A stretch of DNA of 64,000 nucleotides from an uncultured Verrucomicrobiota bacterium (GTDB lineage: Bacteria > Verrucomicrobiota > Verrucomicrobiia > Opitutales > Opitutaceae), in assembly GCA_913058185.1 (NCBI GenBank), contig CAJXQX010000003.1, positions 43,592 through 107,591 of the forward strand, in the 5' to 3' direction. The number at the start of each line of letters is the position of its first letter. Positions within the stretch are counted from its first letter, which is position 1. The translations under genes were made by a program, and so were the position numbers. Below, piece by piece: positions 1-8,616 of this stretch. The notes beneath the pieces are model-generated. The model was not told where the DNA came from, searched no databases, and worked only from the letters and a program-made list of their open reading frames with translations.

Positions 1-299
1 AGGTAGCGGGGCAGGAACCAAAATCGCAGCAGCGCCCACGTGAGCGGGAACCCCAGCATCCCCATCACAATGCCTGCGCCCGACGAGAACCCCACGCTCG
101 TATAGATCACATAGCTGACCCCGCTAAACAGAGTCGCGGCCATACTGAAGCCGACCATGATCATACCGAGTCGGCCGGTAAAAGCACCCTTTGAAGTAAA
201 GAACTCTTCGCTGTCTCCCTTCTTACCGCGACTGGCGAGACCCGCCCAGACGACACCGATGAGGTAGAGAATAATTACAGCAATATCGAGTGGTCGCAT
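1..299 (-). CDS. Sodium:solute symporter (SSS family), N-terminal part, cut by window edge
   Basis: Reading the minus strand from an ATG at 299 gives an open frame to the window edge (99 codons visible). It starts MRPLDIAVIILYLIGVVWAG, a first membrane helix, followed by a basic/acidic loop with EEFFTSKG and then a second helix region (FSMAATLFSGVSYVIYTSVG). The short helix, the 'EEFF..G' loop and the 'MAATLFSGVSY' stretch are the usual start of SSS-family sodium/sugar or sodium/carboxylate symporters. The rest lies to the left, so the substrate cannot be guessed. It is transcribed in the same direction as the toxin-antitoxin genes but separated from them. Confidence 0.8.
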   Translation of the reverse strand, partial: MRPLDIAVIILYLIGVVWAGLASRGKKGDSEEFFTSKGAFTGRLGMIMVGFSMAATLFSGVSYVIYTSVGFSSGAGIVMGMLGFPLTWALLRFWFLPRY

Positions 300-375
300 T
301 AAGTAGGGGTAGGGTGGGGTTTCGAGTAAGTGAGGAGGGGGGGCAGCAACGGTAAAAGCGCGGTGCTAACCGTTA

Positions 376-636
376 TTAACGGTAAATGTCTTTTCGGTGC
401 GCAATGCGGACCACCAATACGATCAGAACGTCGTCTTCAATTTCATAGATGACTCGGTAGTCGCCAATCCTGATTCGATAAATTCGGTCTGCTCCAACCA
501 GTTTCCTCACTCCGTGAGGGCGGGGATCCTGCTGAAGGCGTTCAATCGCACGGTAAATTGTGCCCGTTTGTGATCGGTCGATTCTCTTCAGATCCTTCTC
601 GGCTGAGCGGGTGAGTTCAACTCGGTAGAAGTCCAT
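376..636 (-). CDS. RelE/ParE-family toxin of a type II toxin-antitoxin pair
   Basis: An 86-residue basic protein with the compact RelE/ParE fold signature: N-terminal helix with SAEKDLKRID, a central DPRP..VRKLVG segment, then the strand pair YRIRIGDYRVIYEI and a C-terminal VVRIAHRKDIYR. The R-x-G-D-Y-R-V-I-Y motif and the terminal H-R-x-x-Y-R are typical of RelE-like mRNA interferases. Family knowledge suggests ribosome-dependent mRNA cleavage, but ParE-type gyrase inhibition cannot be excluded. The gene overlaps the upstream antitoxin gene by 20 bases, the standard antitoxin-first arrangement. Confidence 0.88.
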   Translation of the reverse strand: MDFYRVELTRSAEKDLKRIDRSQTGTIYRAIERLQQDPRPHGVRKLVGADRIYRIRIGDYRVIYEIEDDVLIVLVVRIAHRKDIYR

Positions 637-805
637 CGGCGATCAATCGCTTTTTCACATCTGCTAGACTGACGCGTTTCTCTTCTCGTCGCTCTGCCAC
701 GGCCGCGAGATCGGATACGTCCTGTAACAGTTCCTCGTATTCGGCGACGGGCAAAACGACCGACACACGCTGACCATCTTCGTCAGTGATAAACTGGGTG
801 CTCAT
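617..805 (-). CDS. Antitoxin (Phd/YefM- or RelB-like) of the toxin-antitoxin pair
   Basis: A 62-residue acidic protein directly upstream of and overlapping the RelE/ParE-type toxin. It opens with a short strand region (MSTQFITDEDGQRVSVVLPV) followed by AEYEELLQDVSDLAAVAERREEK, a helix typical of antitoxins that wrap around the toxin, and a tail ending VKKRLIADGLL. The 'V.LP..EYEELLED' pattern is common in small Phd/RelB-like antitoxins. Partner position and size are the main support. It probably autoregulates the pair, but no operator was identified. Confidence 0.82.
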   Translation of the reverse strand: MSTQFITDEDGQRVSVVLPVAEYEELLQDVSDLAAVAERREEKRVSLADVKKRLIADGLLPS

Positions 806-846
806 GGTTAAGTCACCTCAGGTTCGGTGAGGATACGCAACTCCCT

Positions 847-1626
847 TCACCAGCTGGTCCAGCCGCCGTCGATAACGAGACTGTGGCCTGTGACGTAGGA
901 TGCACTATCGGAAAGTAAAAATAATGTGGGTCCCACGATCTCTTCATTTACCCCGAGGCGATTAAGGGCGGTCTTGGCCAGTAGGTCTTCCGTGAATTTG
1001 GGGTTAGCCTCCTGCACCGCGGCGGGTGGAAAGGGTCCTGGAGTGATGGCGTTGAAGCGTAAGTTGGATGGGCCGTAGTGGACGGCTAAATATCGAGTCA
1101 TCTGCAAGAGGGCCGCTTTGCTCGCGCCGTAGTCGATGGGATTGGGCGTCATCGGGTCGATATAGATCCGAGGGTCGGGTGCGACTACGCCATACATGCT
1201 GGAGAAAATCACAATGTTACCGGTGCCGCGTCCTTTCATCTTCTCGGCGAGAGCACGGCAAAACACAAACGTGGGCGTGAGTGTGCGATCAAACGTATTC
1301 TGAAATACCTCGGCCGGAAGATCCTCCAGTCGATGTCCACTGGAAGACGAGAAGGCGAGGTGGGCGACTCCATCGGGCAGGCCGTGTTCGGCCACCAGCT
1401 GGTCGATGGCAGCGGGCAGAGTGGACGGATCATTCACATCGAGCGTGACCGGAATGGTTCGCTTCAAACTGTGTTTTTGCACAAGGGCCTCGGCCCGGCC
1501 GGGCAAATCAATACAAACGACCTGAGCCGCTTCGGCATCGAGCGCCCGGGTGATCGCTGAGCCGAGGTAACCGGCACCGCCGGTGATCCAAATTGATTTA
1601 CCAGTAAGGTTGCGGGCGTAACTCAT
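847..1626 (-). CDS. SDR family NAD(P)-dependent oxidoreductase
   Basis: A 259-residue classical short-chain dehydrogenase. The glycine-rich cofactor loop TGGAGYLG is at residues 15-22, the catalytic Ser is in FSSMYG (about 142-143), and Tyr166 and Lys170 form the Y-x-x-x-K pair in YGASKAA. The C-terminal VTGHSLVIDGG is the usual SDR end. Its start codon overlaps the stop of the upstream SDR gene (ATGA), so the two are almost certainly co-translated. In this cluster it plausibly oxidises a sugar, a sugar lactone precursor or a 2-keto-3-deoxy acid. The substrate is not readable from the sequence. Confidence 0.9.
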   Translation of the reverse strand: MSYARNLTGKSIWITGGAGYLGSAITRALDAEAAQVVCIDLPGRAEALVQKHSLKRTIPVTLDVNDPSTLPAAIDQLVAEHGLPDGVAHLAFSSSSGHRLEDLPAEVFQNTFDRTLTPTFVFCRALAEKMKGRGTGNIVIFSSMYGVVAPDPRIYIDPMTPNPIDYGASKAALLQMTRYLAVHYGPSNLRFNAITPGPFPPAAVQEANPKFTEDLLAKTALNRLGVNEEIVGPTLFLLSDSASYVTGHSLVIDGGWTSW

Positions 1627-2408
1627 TTGGCGGTGTAGCCTCCGTCGATGGCGAGGTTGGCGCCGGTGATGTAGGTCGATGCGTCACTGAGCAGGAACAC
1701 GACACTGCCGCCGATTTCGGGGGCGTCGGCCATGCGGCCGAGCATGGTCATTTTGCCGTAGCGTTCGAGGAAGGCGTCGGCTTGGGGTTGGTCGGGGTTG
1801 TAGATTCCGCCCGGAGAAACGACGTTCACCCGCACGTTCATTTCGCCGTAGTGCGAGGCCAGGTAACGGGTTAGGTTGATCATGCCGCCCTTGTGGAAAA
1901 AGTAGTCGGGCGAGGCGGACATCGAAGTGCCTTCGTAGAGCCACGGGTTCATCCCGATGGTGCCCATTTGCGAGGCGATGTTGACGATGCTACCAGAGCC
2001 CTTATCCGCCATGGTATCGCCGAAGGTGCGCACGGTGGCGAAGAATCCGGTGGCATTGACGTCCATCGATTCGCGCCACTGATCGAGGTCGGCTGAGTAA
2101 CCTTTCATGGGACGACTGACGGCGTTGAAGACGATACCATCGACGCGACCGTGTTCGGCCAGCACGCGATCGCGTAAGGCCTGCAATGATTCCTCGGAAC
2201 CGATATCCACCTCGTCCACGTGCACGGTTCGCCCGCGGGCTTGTTCGGAGGCGGCAAGAGTCTCGAGGGCTTCACGATTACGGGAGGCAACGATCAACGT
2301 CGCGCCCGCCGCGCCCAAAGCGTCGACCAAGGCGCGGCCGAGCAGCCCAGTGCCGCCGAATTGGATGATGACTTTTCCGGCGAGAGAGAATGACAACGGA
2401 TCAGGCAT
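1623..2408 (-). CDS. SDR family oxidoreductase (second of a pair)
   Basis: A 261-residue classical SDR with GGTGLLG at 18-24, Ser146 in NIASQMG, and Tyr169/Lys173 in YFFHKGG. The usual NAG of the central strand reads NAVS here. It ends ITGANLAIDGGYTAK. It shares the ordering and the insert before the catalytic Tyr with the next SDR gene, suggesting the two are paralogues or form a heteromer. It lies five bases downstream of the HpcH/HpaI aldolase gene and overlaps the next SDR by 4 bases, placing all three in one operon for acid-sugar catabolism (inference). Confidence 0.9.
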   Translation of the reverse strand: MPDPLSFSLAGKVIIQFGGTGLLGRALVDALGAAGATLIVASRNREALETLAASEQARGRTVHVDEVDIGSEESLQALRDRVLAEHGRVDGIVFNAVSRPMKGYSADLDQWRESMDVNATGFFATVRTFGDTMADKGSGSIVNIASQMGTIGMNPWLYEGTSMSASPDYFFHKGGMINLTRYLASHYGEMNVRVNVVSPGGIYNPDQPQADAFLERYGKMTMLGRMADAPEIGGSVVFLLSDASTYITGANLAIDGGYTAK

Positions 2409-2413
2409 GCGGA

Positions 2414-3220
2414 TTACAATGAGGGACGAATGTTTTCGGGTAATTCTGCGAGATCGCCTTGGAGGGTTTTGAGCCCGGCCTGCACGTAGGAACTGATGCC
2501 GACCACGTCGGCGCCGATATTGATAACGCGAACTCCTTCGGAGACCAAGTCGTCGAGCGGTGCGTAGCGGCCGGAAGCGATCAGAAACTTACCATTCGCG
2601 CGGGCGGCGGCGGCAACACGTTGGCGGGCTGCGATCACCTCGGGATCGGCGAGCTGGCCCACCTTGCCAATGCGATGGCTGAAGTCACCCGGACCAAACA
2701 GGAAGGCGTTGAAGCCGGGCACGGCCGCGATGGCTTCGACCTGTTCCAGTGCTTCGGGCGATTCGATCTGGAGAATGATGATACGTTCCTCGTTGGAGTT
2801 CCGCAGGTAGTCCTCGACAGGTTCGATGCAGAAATGACCGTCGATGTTACCACCATCCAAAGCCCGTTTCCCGAGAGGAAGGAATCGAGTCCATTCGACG
2901 ATCTGGCAGGCTTCCTCAGCAGATTCGACGTGAGGCACGATGATACCGGCAGCCCCGGCTTCCAGCGGGCGCACATAGTCGCTGTATCCACCCTTGGATA
3001 TGCGCACCAAGGCATCGATATTCTGGGTGCGGGCGGCTCGGACTTGATTCTCGATCGTGGCCCAATCGTTGGGCACATGTTCTTGGCAGAGCCAAACCCC
3101 ATCGACGCCGCAGAGACCGGCCAATTCGATCGCCCGAGGATCGGCCAGATTGATTTTTAGAGTGGTAGCGATCTGGTTGTCGCGGATTTTTTGGAGGATG
3201 CGACTGGTGCGAAGTTTCAT
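2414..3220 (-). CDS. HpcH/HpaI-family aldolase (2-keto-3-deoxy acid aldolase-like)
   Basis: A 268-residue TIM-barrel protein of the class II HpcH/HpaI/RhmA family. Family marks include CGVDGVWLCQEH near residues 38-49, the metal-ligand glutamate in LQIESPEALEQ, and the aspartate in LFGPGDFSHRIG, the usual E...D divalent-metal pair. Enzymes of this family cleave 2-keto-3-deoxy acids to pyruvate and an aldehyde; in RhmA the products are pyruvate and L-lactaldehyde. Position between two SDRs and two Gfo/Idh/MocA genes supports a terminal role in non-phosphorylating sugar-acid breakdown. The exact substrate is inferred only. Confidence 0.85.
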   Translation of the reverse strand: MKLRTSRILQKIRDNQIATTLKINLADPRAIELAGLCGVDGVWLCQEHVPNDWATIENQVRAARTQNIDALVRISKGGYSDYVRPLEAGAAGIIVPHVESAEEACQIVEWTRFLPLGKRALDGGNIDGHFCIEPVEDYLRNSNEERIIILQIESPEALEQVEAIAAVPGFNAFLFGPGDFSHRIGKVGQLADPEVIAARQRVAAAARANGKFLIASGRYAPLDDLVSEGVRVINIGADVVGISSYVQAGLKTLQGDLAELPENIRPSL

Positions 3221-3247
3221 GATAGTTTGAAGTGAGTGATGGTAGGA

Positions 3248-4216
3248 TTAGTTGAAAGTGATTTCAGAAAGGGAAACGCGACGACCGTCTTGTTCGCGGC
3301 TGAGTTTACCGGCGATGACGAGCTGCATCAGCTCGGCGGTTTCAGAAAAAGGGAAGGGGTGTTTGCCGGTGCGTAGGTATTCGGTGAACGCGACGAGCTG
3401 GGCTTTGAAAGCGAAGAAACTATCGGCCGAGGCGGTCTGGACCCGACCGGCGGTGCCGCAGAGCTGAAGGCAACCGAAGCCGCCGACCATATCCTGATTG
3501 GCAATCACCACGATATCGACGCCGCGGCGATGGGTGAGGTGCACGACGTTGCGCTCGAGCGTGCCGGTGTTTTGGGCGGTAAGAAATCCGGGACCAAGAA
3601 TGGGATAAATTGCCTCGAGAGCGTGGATGCCGTAGGTCTCCCAGGACTTGGCGGTGGTGATGCTGACAAAACGAAGGTCACCAAGGTTTCGGGTCGAATG
3701 GCGGTAAGGCATGAATTCCTTGGTGTAGCGCATGCTGCTGGAGGACATGATGGCGCGACCGTCGGCGACCCACTGGTTGAAGGTGCGCAGATCGGGCGTG
3801 TTGTCGGCGAGTGGTTTGTCAATGAAGACCGGCACACCTGCTTCGACAAAAGGCCGGGCGCGTTCGACGTGTTCGCCCCCTATATCGGTGGCGATGATGA
3901 CGGCATCCACCTCACCGATCACCGCCTCGGGTGAGTCCACCACGTGAGGAATGAGTGAACACTTCGCGACGTGTTCGGCGGTGAATCCGCCTTCACCAGC
4001 ACAATGGATGTGGGTGACCTGCGCGCCCGGAATGGTGAGGCCCTCGGTGGGCTCTATGTTGAGGTAGGCCGGAATACCAGGGAAGGGGCACTCGGCAGTC
4101 ATCGCTTCGCGGTCATAGCCGTTGAACATGGCACTCCACGAATAGGGGTGACCGTTGCCCGGCGTGGAACCGAGTATGGCGAGACGAATATTGGAGGGGT
4201 CGGGAACGAGACTCAT
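3248..4216 (-). CDS. Gfo/Idh/MocA-type oxidoreductase
   Basis: A 322-residue cytoplasmic protein with an N-terminal Rossmann start (IRLAILGSTPGNGHPYSW) and the family motif as FIDKPLA rather than the common EKP, with Lys at the usual catalytic position. DAVIIATDIGGEHVERARPFVEAG precedes it in the normal order. The nucleotide loop GSTPGNGHP is not the typical GxGxxG, so cofactor binding may be altered. It is downstream of a second Gfo/Idh/MocA gene and 27 bases upstream of the aldolase, in the same operon. A role in oxidising or epimerising a sugar or sugar derivative is inferred. Confidence 0.82.
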   Translation of the reverse strand: MSLVPDPSNIRLAILGSTPGNGHPYSWSAMFNGYDREAMTAECPFPGIPAYLNIEPTEGLTIPGAQVTHIHCAGEGGFTAEHVAKCSLIPHVVDSPEAVIGEVDAVIIATDIGGEHVERARPFVEAGVPVFIDKPLADNTPDLRTFNQWVADGRAIMSSSSMRYTKEFMPYRHSTRNLGDLRFVSITTAKSWETYGIHALEAIYPILGPGFLTAQNTGTLERNVVHLTHRRGVDIVVIANQDMVGGFGCLQLCGTAGRVQTASADSFFAFKAQLVAFTEYLRTGKHPFPFSETAELMQLVIAGKLSREQDGRRVSLSEITFN

Positions 4217-4267
4217 AAGACGCTTACTCGATGGTGAAAGGGGGATTTTGGCCGGAGCGACGAGAGT

Positions 4268-5290
4268 CTAAGCAGGGGAATTGGAAAACAGATCGTGGCA
4301 GGAAATGCGGCGACCGGAGTCGGCCGAGGTGATGGCGGCGAGATTGAAACGCAGCGTTTGCGCAGCGGCCGAAAGCGAACAGAGCCGCGCGGGCTGGCTC
4401 TCAATTTGATCGAGGAAGGCGTGAGCTTGCGCTTCGAAATGGGAGTCGCGCTCGGGCACGGCGCCTTCGTGCCAGGTCCATTCGGTTTCCCCGAGTTGAA
4501 GGATGCCCCAGCGTTGTTGGTGGTATTCGATTTTTACCGAACCCAGGGCCGTGTGAAATTGCAGGGTGTTTTCGGACGGAGCCTGAAACTGATTCAGCGC
4601 GTAGTTGACCAGAATATCGCCGTGTCGGGCTGAGATGTTGACCGTGTCTTCGATGGTGACCTCAGGCAGCACCTGATGGGCACAGTCACAGTAGAGCGTG
4701 TCAGTCGGGCCGATGACGCTCTCGACGAAGTTCGCCGTGTGCGTGATCGCATCTTGGATGACGCCGCCGCCCGTGTGTCGGTGGGCGTAGTAGGTTTTAC
4801 TGTAGTGGACGGTGTGAGCCGGACGCCCGCTGGGGAAATGACCGCCGCCGGTGAAGGTCACGTGTTTGATCGGACCCAATGAGCCCTTCTTTACAAAGGA
4901 ACGAGCCGCTTGCAGGAATGGATAGACATGCTGCACGTAGGCGACCGAGACCTCTCGGTCCGATTCCTGATGCGCTCGGAGTAAATCAGCGACGCCGGTG
5001 AAATCGGCGGCGAGCGGTTTTTCAATCAGCACGTGTTTGCCGGCCGCGAGTGCGGCGAGGGCCATGGGCACGTGCAATTGCGGAGGTGTGCAGATCACGA
5101 CCGCATCGATTTCCGGAGTCAGTGCTGTTTCGAAGTCCGCGCTTGTCTCCACATCGTAGGTTTGAGCGATGGTGTCGCGAAGCGTTTCGCTGGGGTCACA
5201 GCCACTCACCGACGCGCGGCCCGTTTGGAGAAAGCACCGCAAATGGCGTTCGCCGATACTGCCGCAGCCTACAACTAGAACTGAATGCAT
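4268..5290 (-). CDS. Gfo/Idh/MocA-type oxidoreductase
   Basis: A 340-residue protein with a clear NAD(P) loop GCGSIGERH at residues 8-16, DAVVICTPPQLHVPMA, and the EKPLA motif around residue 94 carrying the conserved Lys. The C-terminal alpha/beta domain includes GGGVIQDAITH, placing a family His/Asp near the active site. It is the first gene of the minus-strand operon and is divergent from the GntR regulator at 5410, with 119 bases between start codons. It is therefore the likeliest direct target of that regulator. The substrate, presumably a sugar or sugar acid, is unknown. Confidence 0.88.
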   Translation of the reverse strand: MHSVLVVGCGSIGERHLRCFLQTGRASVSGCDPSETLRDTIAQTYDVETSADFETALTPEIDAVVICTPPQLHVPMALAALAAGKHVLIEKPLAADFTGVADLLRAHQESDREVSVAYVQHVYPFLQAARSFVKKGSLGPIKHVTFTGGGHFPSGRPAHTVHYSKTYYAHRHTGGGVIQDAITHTANFVESVIGPTDTLYCDCAHQVLPEVTIEDTVNISARHGDILVNYALNQFQAPSENTLQFHTALGSVKIEYHQQRWGILQLGETEWTWHEGAVPERDSHFEAQAHAFLDQIESQPARLCSLSAAAQTLRFNLAAITSADSGRRISCHDLFSNSPA

Positions 5291-5384
5291 AAAAAAGAGG
5301 GGAGGAGAAGAGGCCGATGAGCGGTGAGTAACCCGGCGCGAGATTGAGCGTGTGAAAGCATGGGTTGCATCGAAGTCTCTAATT

Positions 5385-5392
5385 TGTATACA
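5385..5392. promoter_or_regulatory. Candidate operator for the adjacent GntR/FCD regulator
   Basis: TGTATACA is a perfect 8-base palindrome ending 17 bases before the regulator's start codon, in the intergenic region shared with the divergent operon. TTGTATACAA-like palindromes are known operators for several FadR/VanR-subfamily GntR proteins. The match and position are seen; binding is inference. Confidence 0.45.
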
Positions 5393-5409
5393 CGCGTATC
5401 CGCAAGCAA

Positions 5410-6159
5410 ATGAAAAGTGTTAACTCAGACGTCGCATACGACCACATCCGCTCGCAGATCCTAGGAGGAAGCTATGCGCCCGGTCATGCGCTCATGACGG
5501 AATCCTTGGCCGAGGAGATTGGCGTCAGTCGCACGCCGGTGCGGGATGCTTTACGGAAACTGGAGGCGGATGGCCTCGTGGTGATTCAACCGCGATTGGG
5601 CGCGCGCGTGAGAAAATTTGAAGCCAACGAGTTTCGGGAGATGTGCGAATTGCGGCTGGCGTTGGAGGCCCAGACGGCGGGCCTTGCGGCCAAGAATCGC
5701 ACGGCGGTCGATCTGCATGAGATCGAAGCGCCGCTGATCGCCATGCGGCAACTTACGGCGGAATTGGAGACCGTCCGGTCGCGAGTCCCCAAGATCAATA
5801 AATTGATGCTGGAGGACGTGCGGTTTCATATTGCCATCATTTCCGCCGCCAAGAACGAACTGATGAAGAAGGAAATTCTAAGGCTGCATCTGATCCACCG
5901 CGTGACGCAGACGTCGGTGGGGCAGAATATTCTAGGATCAGATACACGGGAAGCGCAGGTCGCTAATGGTAGCCGTGTGTTGGCCGAGCATGAGGCAATT
6001 TATGCGGCGATCGCGAAGGGTGACGCCAAGGCCGCCAAATTCGCGATGGAGCAACACATTGAAAACCTCATTGAAATATCGCTTCGCCGGATAGCTCAAC
6101 AAGAGCGGGAACGTTTTGCCCGCAGCCTGACCGCAGATGAACTCGTTTATACCGCCTAA
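5410..6159 (+). CDS. GntR-family transcriptional regulator with FCD ligand domain
   Basis: A 249-residue FadR-subfamily regulator. The winged-helix part spans about residues 8-68, with LAEEIGVSRTPVRDALRKLE as recognition region and GLV..QPRLGARV as wing. The all-helical FCD domain follows, with likely metal ligands in EDVRFHIAI (D and H), LAEHEAIY (H) and MEQHIENL (H). FCD regulators usually sense carboxylic acids such as sugar acids or keto acids, which suits an acid-sugar pathway. It is divergent from the SDR/aldolase operon and upstream of the exported-protein run, so it could control both. Confidence 0.92.
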   Translation: MKSVNSDVAYDHIRSQILGGSYAPGHALMTESLAEEIGVSRTPVRDALRKLEADGLVVIQPRLGARVRKFEANEFREMCELRLALEAQTAGLAAKNRTAVDLHEIEAPLIAMRQLTAELETVRSRVPKINKLMLEDVRFHIAIISAAKNELMKKEILRLHLIHRVTQTSVGQNILGSDTREAQVANGSRVLAEHEAIYAAIAKGDAKAAKFAMEQHIENLIEISLRRIAQQERERFARSLTADELVYTA

Positions 6160-6204
6160 CGTTCAGACCGATATACCCTCTTTGGAAAAATACTTAGCGA
6201 CCGA

Positions 6205-6288
6205 ATTTTCACAGAAGGAAACGAAGATAACAAAGCCCTGATATCAAACTAGCTCCTGCTTCGTTCGCTTCGTTGCCTTCTGTAAAAT
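6205..6288. repeat. Imperfect inverted repeat (ACAGAAGG..AACGAAG arms)
   Basis: Arms at 6205-6226 and 6268-6288 are reverse complements except for one extra base and one mismatch, with about 41 bases between them. It lies between the GntR gene and the first propeller gene and would fold in the 5' leader of the latter. It may be a dispersed repeat, a terminator or an attenuator. Confidence 0.6.
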
Positions 6289-6305
6289 CAAGACACCTAT
6301 TTAAA

Positions 6306-7763
6306 ATGAAATTACCCCGCTCGATTCTGATTGTGATACTCACAACGGTAGCTGCCACCGTGATGGCAGAGACGCTCGACCTGGGCTCAAAACGCGAGCT
6401 CATGGTGGACCACTGGTTGATCGATAAGTTGAGTGATGCGGAGCTGCGACTGCAAACGCCGCGCAATGAAGGCGTGTCCTTCGCCTTTGACCGATCCCAC
6501 GAAGGAGCCTTTAGCGGCTACGTGTCGATCGTGACGCTACCGGATGATGGCGGATTTCGGGCGTATTATCGGGGTTTACCGGTGGCGGTGCGGGCTGGAT
6601 CAGTCGAAGAAGTCACCGCCTATGCGGAATCGTCGGATGGGATTACGTGGTCCAAACCAATCGATAATGTGGCGTTGATCGGTATGCCGGAGGTGACCCA
6701 CAATCTTTCGATCTTCTATGATTCCAAACCGGGCGTGCCGATGGATGAGCAGTGGAAGGGCATCGGAGGACTCAACGATGGCGGGTTGGTGCGGGTGGTG
6801 TCGGCGGACGGTCTCACCTGGCGGAAGTTGATGGGCAATACGCCGATGATGCCAAAAATACCAGAGTCGGAGAAGATGTATCGTTACGACTCCCAGAACT
6901 TGGCCTTCTGGTCAGAGTCGGAACAGCAGTATGTGTGTTACTTTCGCCACGTGAGGGCGGTTGAGGGAATGGGCCCGCGCGTGCGTTTGATTGGCCGAGC
7001 GACGAGTCCGGATTTCATCCATTGGACCGATCATGGGGAGATGGACTTTCATCGGGCCGATGGCTCGGCCGCGCCGGTGGAACATCTCTACACCAACCAA
7101 ACGGGTCCCTACATGCGGGCGCCTCACCTCTACGTCGCGATCGCGGCCCGGTTCATGCCCGGGCGTCAGGTTTTGACCGACGCAGAAGCGGAGGAGGTGG
7201 GAGTGAATCCCGATTACTTCAATGACATCTCGGATAGCGTATTGATGACGACCCGAGGGGGCACCGTTTATGATCGCACCTTCATGGCAGGATTTGCTCG
7301 GCCCGGAATCGGGCTCAGTAATTGGACTTCGCGCTCGAACTACCCGGCGCTGAATGTCATCCAAACGGGCCCGGCGGAAATGTCGTTTTTTGTGCAGAAA
7401 GCTTACGGTCAACCGGATCACCGCATGGAACGCTACTCCCTGCGATTGGACGGTTTTGCATCACTCAACGCCGGCTATGCTGGTGGCGAGATGACAACCA
7501 GGCCGTTCCGTTTTTTAGGCAATGAACTGGAAATCAACTACGCCACCTCGGCGGCCGGCAGCCTGCGGTTCGAGCTCCAAGATGAAGCCGGCCACGTATT
7601 CCCCGGATTCGGACTGTCGAACTCACGAGAGATTATCGGTGATCAAATATCACGGGTCGTCGCATGGACCGGCGGCACCAGTCTGAAGGCGTTGGCCGGC
7701 AAGACCGTGCGGCTGCGGGTGGTGATGAAAGATGCGGATCTGTTTTCCCTCCAGTTTCGATGA
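6306..7763 (+). CDS. Exported beta-propeller protein, glycosidase-like (paralogue 1 of 3)
   Basis: A 485-residue protein starting at ATG 6306; an upstream TTG would only lengthen the leader. A signal peptide (MKLPRSILIVILTTVAATVMA) is followed by LGSKRELMVDHWLIDKL, a start shared with the proteins at 11313 and 22512. Repeated 'AYAESSDGITW', 'SADGLTWRKL' and 'SPDFIHWTD' blade motifs suggest a five-bladed propeller like GH32/43/117-type enzymes. The last ~100 residues form a beta-sandwich-like domain ending KDADLFSLQFR. Catalytic acids cannot be assigned. It probably acts on extracellular or periplasmic glycans. Its stop overlaps the next start (ATGA). Confidence 0.82.
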   Translation: MKLPRSILIVILTTVAATVMAETLDLGSKRELMVDHWLIDKLSDAELRLQTPRNEGVSFAFDRSHEGAFSGYVSIVTLPDDGGFRAYYRGLPVAVRAGSVEEVTAYAESSDGITWSKPIDNVALIGMPEVTHNLSIFYDSKPGVPMDEQWKGIGGLNDGGLVRVVSADGLTWRKLMGNTPMMPKIPESEKMYRYDSQNLAFWSESEQQYVCYFRHVRAVEGMGPRVRLIGRATSPDFIHWTDHGEMDFHRADGSAAPVEHLYTNQTGPYMRAPHLYVAIAARFMPGRQVLTDAEAEEVGVNPDYFNDISDSVLMTTRGGTVYDRTFMAGFARPGIGLSNWTSRSNYPALNVIQTGPAEMSFFVQKAYGQPDHRMERYSLRLDGFASLNAGYAGGEMTTRPFRFLGNELEINYATSAAGSLRFELQDEAGHVFPGFGLSNSREIIGDQISRVVAWTGGTSLKALAGKTVRLRVVMKDADLFSLQFR

Positions 7764-8614
7764 ATTTGCTGAAATACGGAATTCTCAACCGATGGGTGGT
7801 GGGGTGGATCTGGGCATTCTCAAGTCTGGTTTCGGCGGCTGAACGCAGCCCTGAGTTAACTCTCATGGAAACACCGTCAGGGGTGGAGTATGGCGTGTGG
7901 GGGTATGCTTCGGAGTCTCCCTCTCCGGTGTTGATCAATTTGGGTAACACGATCGAAGGCGTATTGGGTAGCGCCTATTTTCGTCAGTCCGGTAACGCCC
8001 TGGCCGAATTGGGTTATCTCAGTGTATCCATCGATATTCCCGGACACGGGAAACGACATCGGGAAGGCGAACCGGATGATTTGTCCGTATGGCGTTATCG
8101 ATTGGAACGGGGAGAGGATTTTGTGGCGGAGAACAACCGACGTTTGTCGGAAGTGGTCGACCATCTCATTACAGCTGGCCTAGCGGATTCGGATCGTATC
8201 GCAATCTGCGGAACGTCCCGGGGCGGTTTTTTGGCGCTGCATTTTGCAGCCCATGATCGCCGGGTAAAGGCGGTCGCGGCTTATGCTCCGGTGACCGACC
8301 TGATGGTGTTGCGAGAATTTAAGGGCGCTGACAATGTGCCTCTGGTGGCCAAACTCTCAGTGGTGCGCTTGGCGAACCGGTTGGCGACTCAGTCGGTTTG
8401 GATCATAATCGGTGATCGTGATGAGCGGGTGGGCACGGATGAATCCATTGCGGTGGTCCGGGCGATTACGGCGGAGGCATTGCAGCGTGGAGAGCCGGGG
8501 GAGGTAGAGTTACATGTTTTGCCCGAGCCGAAAGGGCACACCACGCCGCAGGGTGCGGCGGATATGGCGGCAGAATGGATTGATCGACAGATCAGAATTA
8601 AAACGAAGGAATAA
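7760..8614 (+). CDS. Exported alpha/beta-hydrolase (esterase-like)
   Basis: A 284-residue protein with an N-terminal hydrophobic export signal (about residues 10-27). The nucleophile elbow is in ICGTSRGGFLAL (G-x-S-x-G), the likely acid in IIIGDRDERVGTDES, and the His in EPKGHTTPQG, completing a Ser-Asp-His triad in the usual order. The start at 7760 overlaps the preceding stop by 4 bases, indicating translational coupling to the propeller protein. A carbohydrate or acyl esterase removing side groups from the same glycan is plausible but unproven. Confidence 0.85.
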   Translation: MNLLKYGILNRWVVGWIWAFSSLVSAAERSPELTLMETPSGVEYGVWGYASESPSPVLINLGNTIEGVLGSAYFRQSGNALAELGYLSVSIDIPGHGKRHREGEPDDLSVWRYRLERGEDFVAENNRRLSEVVDHLITAGLADSDRIAICGTSRGGFLALHFAAHDRRVKAVAAYAPVTDLMVLREFKGADNVPLVAKLSVVRLANRLATQSVWIIIGDRDERVGTDESIAVVRAITAEALQRGEPGEVELHVLPEPKGHTTPQGAADMAAEWIDRQIRIKTKE

Positions 8615-8616
8615 CC

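Noticed and set aside
2459..3160. Long plus-strand frame (233 codons) across the aldolase gene
   Set aside because: Antisense to the HpcH/HpaI aldolase, which has clear family motifs; the frame is a by-product of codon bias.
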